From assembly GCA_030601745.1 (NCBI GenBank), contig JAUWBI010000036.1, forward strand, positions 1-34,291: a stretch of DNA of 34,291 nucleotides, read 5' to 3'. The notes under the pieces were generated by a model, which was not told the DNA's origin, made no database searches, and saw nothing but the letters and a program-made list of their open reading frames with translations. This DNA comes from Phycisphaerae bacterium. Its GTDB lineage: Bacteria; Planctomycetota; Phycisphaerae; Sedimentisphaerales; Anaerobacaceae. This document shows, piece by piece, positions 1 through 5,837 of the stretch (its first letter is position 1; each line of letters opens with the position of its first letter). A program made the translations under genes and the position numbers.

Positions 1-993
1 CCCCGCACCCACGCCACGGCCCGCCCAGCGACGCGACTCGACCTAGGCGAGTACATCGATCAATCAGTGGCTAAAGCTACCGACGACAAGGTATGGCCGG
101 GCTGGACGGAACAATTAAAATCGGTCGTGTCAGCAGGAAAAACCTGCGAGTTTGACAGTGTAAACTATACATTGAACGGCAAAACGAAATTGCTGCGAAT
201 CGTTTGCACACCACTGAAGGCCAAAACAGCAAGAAATCTTGGCGGGACCGTCATAATCGAAGACATAACCGAAAAGGTCAATATCCAGAGACGGCTGGCT
301 AACGCTGAAAGACTGGCTGCCGTTGGCAAGCTCGCTTCTAAAGTAGCCCATGAGTTAAACAATCCTATGGATGGGATACTGCGATATATTAATCTTGCGA
401 TGAGAATTATTGAGCAGGAAAATCTCGAAAAACCGAAAGAGTACCTCACCCAGTGCCGGCAGGGACTTATGAGAATGGTTCAAATCGTAAGCGAGCTGCT
501 GGAATTCTCTCGCAGCACTTACGCATCATTAGAATATGTCAAAATAGAGCAGCTTATCGAAGATGCCATAAAAACAATGGATGTGAGAGCAGAAGCTTCA
601 AATGTTCGGGTATTACGAAACTATGCGCCCGGCATACCACAAATCGGAAACGGCAATCTGTTTCAGGTGTTCTGTAACCTTATAAAGAACGCGCTGGATG
701 CAATGCCGGACGGCGGGGAACTGAGCATCTCAACCCGCCTGGCAGCGGATGATACTGCCGTGGTGGAGTTTCGCGATACGGGAAGCGGTTTCGCGGCGGA
801 AAATGCCGACGCTATATTCGAGCCGTTCTTCACGACAAAAGATAAAGGCAAAGGGACAGGATTGGGATTAGCAATATGTAAGGACATAGTTGAAAGATAT
901 CACGGCCGAATAACTGCCGAAAATGCCCCACAGGGAGGGAGCATATTCACCGTGTATTTGCCGGTGGCAAGTAATCCAGAAAAGAATTCATAA
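1..993 (+). CDS. Sensor histidine kinase (NtrB/AtoS-like), N-terminus cut by window edge
   Basis: The frame is open to base 1, so the protein is probably truncated; the first in-frame start inside the window is GTG at 67. The order is the tail of a PAS-like sensory domain (to about nt 280, ending in EDITEK), a HisKA dimerisation domain with the phospho-acceptor His in VAHELNNPMDG (His codon 349-351), and a HATPase_c domain. The ATPase shows the N box (NLIKNALDAMPDGG), G1 (DTGSGF), F box (EPFFTTK) and G2 (GKGTGLGLAI). No membrane segment is visible in this part. It should autophosphorylate and pass phosphate to the regulator whose gene starts 20 bp downstream with its own AAGGA site. The stimulus is unknown. 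The first ~45 bases are much more GC-rich than the rest and may be an assembly artefact. Confidence 0.93.
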   Translation, partial: PRTHATARPATRLDLGEYIDQSVAKATDDKVWPGWTEQLKSVVSAGKTCEFDSVNYTLNGKTKLLRIVCTPLKAKTARNLGGTVIIEDITEKVNIQRRLANAERLAAVGKLASKVAHELNNPMDGILRYINLAMRIIEQENLEKPKEYLTQCRQGLMRMVQIVSELLEFSRSTYASLEYVKIEQLIEDAIKTMDVRAEASNVRVLRNYAPGIPQIGNGNLFQVFCNLIKNALDAMPDGGELSISTRLAADDTAVVEFRDTGSGFAAENADAIFEPFFTTKDKGKGTGLGLAICKDIVERYHGRITAENAPQGGSIFTVYLPVASNPEKNS

Positions 994-1013
994 AAGCCGA
1001 TAAGGATGACCCT

Positions 1014-2399
1014 ATGAGAGAAAAGAATATCCTTGTTATAGACGACGATAGAATCATATTGGATTCGTTGTGTGAGTTTTTGACACTCGAAGGATTCCAA
1101 ACCAGCGGGGCCGAAACATTAAAGAGCGCCGTCGCCGAGCTGCAGAAGCAAAGCTACAGTCTGGTTATAACAGATATTAATTTGCCGGACGGTGACGGCT
1201 TTGAATTGTTAGATATGGTCAGGAAAGAGCATCCTCAAACAGTGGTCCTTGTGATAACCGGCTACGGCACTATTGAAAGCGCGGTCAAGGCCATCAAAAG
1301 AGGCGCCTACGATTATCTTACAAAACCAATCATTGACGACGAATTGCGGTTGGCGGTTGAAAAAGCCGTTAAACAACAATCGCTTATGAGCGAAAACGAA
1401 AAGCTGCGATTGCAGCTCGAACAAAAATACAGTCTGGAGAACATAATCAGCCACAACTACAAGATGGCGAAAATTTTCGACCTTGTTGAGACCGTTGCCG
1501 ACAGCACGACCACAATACTAATGACCGGCCCATCGGGCACCGGCAAAAGTATACTGGCAAGAGCAATACACCATCGCTCCAGCCGATGCAATAAGCCGTT
1601 TGTAGAGGTAAGCTGCGGGGCACTTCCGGAGACACTGCTTGAAAGCGAACTGTTCGGCCATGTTAAAGGGTCATTTACCGGCGCTGTAAGTAATAAAGAA
1701 GGGAAATTTCTGGCTGCAGATGAGGGGACAATCTTTCTCGATGAAGTTGCGAACGCCTCGCCGGCCTTTCAAGTCAAGCTTCTGCGGGTCATTGAGGACA
1801 GGCAATTCGAGCCGGTCGGCAGTAATAAGACCAGGACCGTCGATACGCGAATTATAATTGCTTCAAATCGCAACCTAACTGAGGAAGTAAAGCAAGGCAG
1901 ATTCCGGGAAGATTTGTATTACCGGATAAATGTGGTGACGATAGACCTGCCGCCTCTGTGTGAGAGAGTAGGCGATGTCCGGCTGCTGGCGGAGCACTTC
2001 TTGCGGATATACTGCGCACAACACAACAAAGAAAAGCTCGGTATTACCGATGAGGCGCTGGAATATTTAGAGCGTTACCCCTGGCCAGGGAACGTTCGAG
2101 AGCTGGAAAACGTAATTGAGCGGGCGGCTTTGCTAAGTAAAGACAAATTCATCGGTCTCGACGATTTGCCGGATTCGGTCAAACAGGACCAAAATCAGCA
2201 GCAAAAAACATATAAGCCACTGAGCTTAAAGGAAGCGCTGGCTGAGCCGGAGAGAAATCTTATCCGTCAGGCACTTGAAGCAAATCACTGGAACAGGCAG
2301 GAAACCGCCAAAGCACTTCAGATAAACCGCACAACCTTATTCAAAAAAATGAAACACTACGACCTCTACGCCGAGGCCGAACAATTAGGCCTGAGTTAG
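1014..2399 (+). CDS. Sigma54-dependent NtrC-family response regulator
   Basis: A complete 461-residue protein with the three NtrC domains. The receiver (about 1-120) has the acidic D10-D12 cluster, phospho-acceptor D54 (VITDINLPDGDG) and K104. The AAA+ domain (about 145-385) has Walker A GPSGTGKS at 172-179, the sigma54-contacting loop as GSFTGA at 219-224 (a variant of GAFTGA) and Walker B GTIFLDE at 238-244. A Fis-type helix-turn-helix ends the protein (about 420-455, NRQETAKALQINRTTL). It should activate sigma54 promoters when phosphorylated by the kinase encoded just upstream; the pair forms a two-gene operon. AAGGA at 1002-1006 supports the ATG at 1014. The targets cannot be read from this window. 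Confidence 0.96.
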   Translation: MREKNILVIDDDRIILDSLCEFLTLEGFQTSGAETLKSAVAELQKQSYSLVITDINLPDGDGFELLDMVRKEHPQTVVLVITGYGTIESAVKAIKRGAYDYLTKPIIDDELRLAVEKAVKQQSLMSENEKLRLQLEQKYSLENIISHNYKMAKIFDLVETVADSTTTILMTGPSGTGKSILARAIHHRSSRCNKPFVEVSCGALPETLLESELFGHVKGSFTGAVSNKEGKFLAADEGTIFLDEVANASPAFQVKLLRVIEDRQFEPVGSNKTRTVDTRIIIASNRNLTEEVKQGRFREDLYYRINVVTIDLPPLCERVGDVRLLAEHFLRIYCAQHNKEKLGITDEALEYLERYPWPGNVRELENVIERAALLSKDKFIGLDDLPDSVKQDQNQQQKTYKPLSLKEALAEPERNLIRQALEANHWNRQETAKALQINRTTLFKKMKHYDLYAEAEQLGLS

Positions 2400-2413
2400 G
2401 AATTTACTATTTA

Positions 2414-2483
2414 CTATTGACGATTGACGATTGGAAAAAAACCAAATAGTAAATACTCAATAGCCAATTAAAAAGGTGATTTA
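2414..2483. repeat. Left copy of ~70 bp direct repeat bracketing the accessory island
   Basis: This 70 bp block recurs in the same orientation at 5206-5276. The copies differ only by one extra G inside an A-run (seven A here, AAAAGAAA there). It begins with iterated TTGACGA units. Looser relatives of that AT-rich motif occur near 7105-7145 and 34110-34140, so it probably belongs to a dispersed intergenic family of this genome. Confidence 0.85.
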
Positions 2484-2561
2484 ACCCGGATTTCACAAGT
2501 AATTCGTGACAAACAGGTAAGATTTTGATATTATAGAATCTATAGGAGCCGTTCAAGAATG

Positions 2562-2590
2562 TTGACATTTTAGTTCCGGTAGACTAAGTT
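2562..2590 (+). promoter_or_regulatory. Possible sigma70 promoter upstream of the island genes
   Basis: TTGACA at 2562-2567 and TAAGTT at 2585-2590 are separated by 17 bp. The -35 is perfect but the -10 is weak. It lies 61 bp before the small ORF at 2651 and would transcribe the Xre-peptidase/DUF4411 pair. Confidence 0.4.
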
Positions 2591-2650
2591 GATAACAAAA
2601 AGTGTTGTATAGCTCTGCCACAGATATTATTATGTTAGCCAGGAGAGAAT

Positions 2651-2734
2651 ATGAAGAAAAGGCTGTTTGTCTGCTCTGTCGTTCTCGGTCTGCTGACTGG
2701 TAAGATTGACGTTCGCAAGGAGGACTCCGCATGA
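2651..2734 (+). CDS. 27-residue ORF with signal-peptide-like N-terminus, ATGA-coupled to the next gene
   Basis: A short ORF preceded by AGGAGAGA. It begins MKKRLFVCSVVLGLLTG, which has the basic start and hydrophobic core of a Sec signal peptide, and then continues with a polar tail. Its TGA overlaps the ATG of the Xre-peptidase gene (ATGA at 2731-2734), so its translation could be coupled to that gene. Two readings are possible: a leader peptide for the operon, or the broken 5' end of a secreted-protein gene interrupted where the island was inserted. The hydrophobic character stops abruptly near 2700, which fits the second reading. Confidence 0.4.
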   Translation: MKKRLFVCSVVLGLLTGKIDVRKEDSA

Positions 2735-3882
2735 GTAGGGTGGCCGTCGATAAGGAAGTGTTGCGCTGGGCGGTGGGTCGGTCCGGGCTGGAACTGGACG
2801 ACTTAGAACAGAGGTTCCCAAGAATCCGGCAGTGGGCTACAGGTGAAACCCAGCCCACGCTGCGCCAATTGGAATCCTTAGCGAAAGCCACACTTACGCC
2901 GCTTGGGTTCCTTTTCCTCGGTGAACCACCTGAGGAGCGATTGCCGATTCCTCACTTTCGTACGGTTCATGACGATACCCCAAGGAAGCCAAGCCCTGAT
3001 CTTCTTGAAACTATTCAGATAATGCAGCGGCGACAGGCCTGGATGCGTGAGTTTTTAAGCGAGCAGGGTCAGAGCGAATTGCCGTTTGTGAGATCTGCAC
3101 GACGTGAGGAAAATCAGAGATCGATCGTGCAACGTATGCTGGACACGTTGGGACTGGATGTGGGGTGGGCCGCCGCCGAGCGTACGTGGACGGCGGCTCT
3201 GAGCACCATGCGCGAAGCAATAGAGGATGCGGGGATACTGGTTGTCGTTAACGGTATCGTTGGGAATAACACACACCGTAAGCTCGATCCAACCGAATTC
3301 CGGGGCTTTGTTCTAGTGGATGAGTACGCTCCGTTGTTATTCGTCAATGGTACTGACGGCAAAGCAGCACAGATGTTCACCCTCGCGCATGAGCTTGCAC
3401 ATGTGTTCTTTGGAAGCAGTGCCGCGTTCGATTTGCGTGAAATGCAGCCAGCAGAAGACCCGACGGAACAGGCGTGCAATCGGGTGGCCGCAGAGTTTCT
3501 CATTCCGGAACGCGAGTTGCGCCGTATCTGGCCTTCGGTCAGAGACGATTCGGAGCCATTTCAGACAATTGCTCGTCAGTTCAAAGTCAGTGCACTTGTG
3601 GCGGCCCGCAGGGCGTTGGACACGAACCTTATTAATAGAGAAGCTTTCCTGAACTTCTATCGTGCTTACCAGAGTGACGAACGCCGCGCGGCTGACCGTC
3701 GGTCAGAAGGTGGCGATTTCTACGCCACTCAGAATCTGCGCGTAGGCCAGCGATTCGCTTCTACGGTGATTCGGGCAGTTAAGGAAGGTAAGCTGCTTTA
3801 CTCCGAAGCCTATCGGTTGACGGGGTTGTATGGAAGAACGCTCGATCGCTACGCAGCCTCTCTTGGATTTGGAGGAGTGTAG
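2731..3882 (+). CDS. Xre-type HTH / ImmA-IrrE family metallopeptidase (COG2856-like)
   Basis: A 383-residue protein. The first ~65 residues resemble an Xre DNA-binding domain (RIRQWATGETQPTLRQLESL). A zinc metallopeptidase domain follows with HELAH at 220-224 (HExxH) and the third-ligand region EQACNRVAAEFLIP from E246, as in ImmA/IrrE proteins. The C-terminal ~80 residues are basic and rich in Arg. In this family the protein represses its own operon and acts as antitoxin or as a protease that relieves repression. The next gene starts 3 bp after its stop and encodes a DUF4411 protein, a known partner in type II toxin-antitoxin pairs. AAGGAGG before the ATG supports this start. Confidence 0.88.
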   Translation: MSRVAVDKEVLRWAVGRSGLELDDLEQRFPRIRQWATGETQPTLRQLESLAKATLTPLGFLFLGEPPEERLPIPHFRTVHDDTPRKPSPDLLETIQIMQRRQAWMREFLSEQGQSELPFVRSARREENQRSIVQRMLDTLGLDVGWAAAERTWTAALSTMREAIEDAGILVVVNGIVGNNTHRKLDPTEFRGFVLVDEYAPLLFVNGTDGKAAQMFTLAHELAHVFFGSSAAFDLREMQPAEDPTEQACNRVAAEFLIPERELRRIWPSVRDDSEPFQTIARQFKVSALVAARRALDTNLINREAFLNFYRAYQSDERRAADRRSEGGDFYATQNLRVGQRFASTVIRAVKEGKLLYSEAYRLTGLYGRTLDRYAASLGFGGV

Positions 3883-3884
3883 CG

Positions 3885-4382
3885 ATGGATGCCAACACGT
3901 ATATTCTCGATGCGAACGTATTTATCGAAGCGGCACGCCGTTACTATGCATTCGATATAGCTCCTCCATTCTGGGAAAGCCTAGTCCATCATGCAGCGAA
4001 TGGGCAGATTCAGAGCATCGATCGCGTCAAGCAGGAACTAGAGCGAGGAAAAGACGAGCTTGCGACATGGGTAACAGCGCAACTCAGTGATGCGTTTGCT
4101 TCGACCGATGAAGAAGATGTCATTGAGTCTTACAGCGAAGTGATGAGCTGGGTACAAGCTCAGGACCAGTTCTCAGATGCAGCCAAGGCTGATTTCGCTA
4201 CCGGCGCAGACGGCTGGCTGGTTGCTTACGCCAGGTCCAAAGGGCGTATCGTCGTGACCCACGAAGTCCTCGACCCCAGTATAAGAAGAAAGGTTCCTAT
4301 CCCGAATGTTTGTGATGCATTTGGTGTGAATTATCATGACACGTTCGAAATGCTGCGACAGCTGGGGGTGCGCTTTTCATAG
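3885..4382 (+). CDS. DUF4411 family PIN-like protein, probable toxin
   Basis: A 165-residue protein of the usual DUF4411 size. It shows a PIN-like acidic pattern: D9 in YILDANVFIE, E51 in VKQELERG, D109 in GADGWLVAYA, and THE at 125-127. PIN-fold proteins are Mg-dependent ribonucleases, and DUF4411 members are commonly encoded next to Xre-COG2856 proteins as toxin-antitoxin pairs. The gene starts 3 bp after its partner, with GGAGG in the end of the partner gene. Toxicity is inferred from family and context. Cleavage specificity cannot be read. Confidence 0.82.
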   Translation: MDANTYILDANVFIEAARRYYAFDIAPPFWESLVHHAANGQIQSIDRVKQELERGKDELATWVTAQLSDAFASTDEEDVIESYSEVMSWVQAQDQFSDAAKADFATGADGWLVAYARSKGRIVVTHEVLDPSIRRKVPIPNVCDAFGVNYHDTFEMLRQLGVRFS

Positions 4383-4429
4383 TCGCCACTGAAGGAATTT
4401 AAGGAGGAATTCAGAGGAATTAAAGGTGT

Positions 4430-4450
4430 CCGGTACTTTTTTTGTACTGG
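4430..4450. repeat. Small inverted repeat with T7 loop between island genes
   Basis: CCGGTAC and GTACTGG pair around a loop of seven T. It follows a run of three GGAATT iterations (about 4395-4420). It sits 48 bp after the DUF4411 stop and could be a weak terminator or the remnant of a small repeat. No T-tract follows the stem. Confidence 0.4.
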
Positions 4451-4515
4451 TAGCATAAAATCAATGGAAATCGTGTTGTATACTATTATGTTAGGCTTGA
4501 AATGAAGGAAGCGTA

Positions 4516-5094
4516 GTGTCGGCGAAACCAATCAAGTTTGCATGGACGCATCACGGTGACTACTTCAAACTTGTCACAGATACTTATTCCCGAATAGAGA
4601 AACTGGAACGGGAGCATGATCAGTTCCGAAGTAGTCTCGAGGGAAAAGAAATGTCTGATGACGATGTAGATTTTCTTGCGTCGCGAAACGATGCTATCGG
4701 CGAACTTGCTCTCATCGTGATCGTTTTCTCTACCTTCACGCTCGAAGCATACATTAATCACTACGGTATCAGTCGCCTCTCGCGGAACTACTTCTCGAAG
4801 TACCTCGATAAACTTGACCTCCTGGCCAAGTGGCTTGTCATTCCGCGGGTCGTGACCGGCAAGAAATTGCAGCCAGGCTCTGCTGCCATGCAAGATCTCT
4901 CTTGGCTTGTCTCTCTCCGCAACCGTCTAGCACACTTCAAGTCGAAGACGATAACTGTAGAAGAAATAGAGGAGTCGAATTGGCTGTGGTACGAGGATGC
5001 GGAGAGAGCAGTCAGGACTGTGAAACGAGTTGTCTCTTTGCTCAAGCGAATTGACTCAAAGGTCGACACGGACTGGCTGAAACAGGAAACATGA
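4516..5094 (+). CDS. HEPN-like protein of the accessory island
   Basis: A 192-residue, mostly alpha-helical protein with no signal peptide. The distinctive feature is SLRNRLAHFKSK, giving R135-N136-x3-H140, which matches the Rx4-6H catalytic motif of HEPN ribonucleases. Helices rich in charged residues lie on either side. HEPN proteins are common as toxins and in antiviral systems. I infer this role from the motif and from the neighbouring PIN and Xre-peptidase genes; a non-catalytic HEPN is also possible. The start is GTG at 4516, preceded by GAAGGAAG. A TATACT hexamer at 4479-4484 may be part of its own promoter. Possible integron-cassette-like edges are discussed in the findings. Confidence 0.6.
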   Translation: MSAKPIKFAWTHHGDYFKLVTDTYSRIEKLEREHDQFRSSLEGKEMSDDDVDFLASRNDAIGELALIVIVFSTFTLEAYINHYGISRLSRNYFSKYLDKLDLLAKWLVIPRVVTGKKLQPGSAAMQDLSWLVSLRNRLAHFKSKTITVEEIEESNWLWYEDAERAVRTVKRVVSLLKRIDSKVDTDWLKQET

Positions 5095-5180
5095 AAAAGT
5101 CCAACCAACGCTTCCAGGCGATGTCCTAAAGGCCGCACATGAAGCTTATCGTCCGACTGAAGGGCAACGCAATATTCAGT

Positions 5181-5198
5181 GGTGCGAAATATCGCACC
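5181..5198. repeat. Perfect 7 bp stem-loop before the right direct repeat
   Basis: GGTGCGA and TCGCACC pair around AATA. It lies 7 bp before the right copy of the island direct repeat. There is no T-tract, so it is not an obvious terminator. Confidence 0.55.
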
Positions 5199-5205
5199 CT
5201 ACATG

Positions 5206-5276
5206 CTATTGACGATTGACGATTGGAAAAGAAACCAAATAGTAAATACTCAATAGCCAATTAAAAAGGTGATTTA
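5206..5276. repeat. Right copy of ~70 bp direct repeat bracketing the accessory island
   Basis: 71 bp, identical to 2414-2483 except for one inserted G. The flanking sequences diverge immediately on both sides of both copies, so the repeat is sharply bounded. Confidence 0.85.
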
Positions 5277-5396
5277 GAGCCTGTAACAAAACCAATTAAC
5301 CTAATAGAAGGAACCGCTTCGCTGACTATTTTGAACAGATTTCTCGACTTCGCGACGCTCCGCTCGGAATGACAGTACAAGTTTTGTTAGACGCTC
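5277..5396. mobile_element. MITE-like 120 bp element with terminal inverted repeats
   Basis: The ends 5277-5292 and 5381-5396 are inverted copies (GAGC-N3-TAACAAAAC against GTTTTGTTA-N3-GCTC, 13 of 16 positions). The interior holds the GC-rich piece CGACGCTCCGCTCGGAATGA. No ORF fits inside. It abuts the right direct repeat. It could also be a large transcribed hairpin rather than a mobile element. Confidence 0.4.
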
Positions 5397-5401
5397 TTAA
5401 T

Positions 5402-5460
5402 AAAAAACCCCTGCTTTTTGAGGAGGAGGAGAGAGGGGAGAAAGCGAATAAAGCAGGGGT
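5402..5460 (-). terminator. Intrinsic terminator ending small RNA A
   Basis: An 11 bp perfect stem ACCCCTGCTTT/AAAGCAGGGGT with a 32 nt pyrimidine-rich loop and six T on the minus strand. The loop is unusually long for a terminator. Confidence 0.65.
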
Positions 5461-5476
5461 ATGAAAACGAAAAAGT
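5402..5476 (-). ncRNA. Putative small RNA A with C/U-rich terminator loop
   Basis: This is a promoter-to-terminator unit with no ORF. On the minus strand TTGACC (5510-5505), a 16 bp spacer and TATAAT (5488-5483) predict a start near 5476. About 16 nt later comes a perfect 11 bp stem (arms 5450-5460 and 5407-5417) with a 32 nt loop, followed by a T-run to 5402. The predicted RNA is ~75 nt. The loop is almost all pyrimidine and contains UCUCCUCCUCCUC, which is complementary to Shine-Dalgarno sequence (AGGAGG). Unit B, 254 bp away, has the same layout and the same stem sequence. Function is inferred: base-pairing with ribosome binding sites, as for the C/U-rich loop of RepG of Helicobacter pylori. 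Confidence 0.62.
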
Positions 5477-5482
5477 ACAGAA

Positions 5483-5510
5483 ATTATAGCCGTCTTTTCA
5501 GTGGGGTCAA
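5483..5510 (-). promoter_or_regulatory. Promoter of putative small RNA A
   Basis: TTGACC, 16 bp, perfect TATAAT on the minus strand. The spacing and the sequence just upstream (GGCATTTTTT) are shared with the promoter of unit B. Confidence 0.7.
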
Positions 5511-5658
5511 GAAAAAAATGCCATATATAGCAAATATAGCAAAAAAAATTACGCAAAACCCCTCCGGAAGTACCGCCAGAAGGCCACGGAAACGCACAGA
5601 ACGGCCTTTAAGCCGTTTAAGGAAAAAGGCAATAACCTCTTATGTGAGGTGGTTTTAT

Positions 5659-5711
5659 AAAAAAAACCCCTGCTTTGCGGAGGGAGGAGAAAGAGGAGAA
5701 AAGCAGGGGTT
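5659..5711 (-). terminator. Intrinsic terminator ending small RNA B
   Basis: A 12 bp perfect stem (AACCCCTGCTTT/AAAGCAGGGGTT) followed by T8 on the minus strand; the loop is pyrimidine-rich. Confidence 0.75.
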
Positions 5712-5730
5712 ACAGAAAAATGAAAAAGCT
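5659..5730 (-). ncRNA. Putative small RNA B, paralogue of A, with C/U-rich terminator loop
   Basis: This unit has the same layout as unit A. TTGACC (5764-5759), 16 bp and TATAAT (5742-5737) predict a start near 5730. A perfect 12 bp stem follows (arms 5700-5711 and 5665-5676), with a 23 nt loop and a run of eight T, giving an RNA of ~72 nt. The loop reads UCUCCUCUUUCUCCUCCCUCC, again complementary to Shine-Dalgarno-type purine runs. Stem and promoter are conserved between A and B while the loop and the 5' tail vary, as expected for sibling regulatory RNAs. The unit lies 74 bp beyond the stop of the DUF5009 gene on the same strand, so its hairpin would also stop read-through from that gene. 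Confidence 0.65.
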
Positions 5731-5736
5731 ATCCTC

Positions 5737-5764
5737 ATTATAGTGGTTTTGCCGGTGAGGTCAA
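5737..5764 (-). promoter_or_regulatory. Promoter of putative small RNA B
   Basis: TTGACC, 16 bp, perfect TATAAT on the minus strand, placed about 26 nt before the terminator stem and with no ribosome binding site or start codon between. Confidence 0.72.
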
Positions 5765-5837
5765 GGAAAAATGCCCTGCATAGCCAAAAAATATTGAGGA
5801 TTACCTGAATGTGGGCGGCATCCGGGCGGTATCCGCT

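Noticed and set aside
5461..5808. 115-residue plus-strand ORF through the hairpin region
   Set aside because: It is Lys/Arg-rich by composition and crosses both minus-strand promoter-terminator units. The GGAGGAG runs before it are the loop complement, not a ribosome binding site for a real gene.
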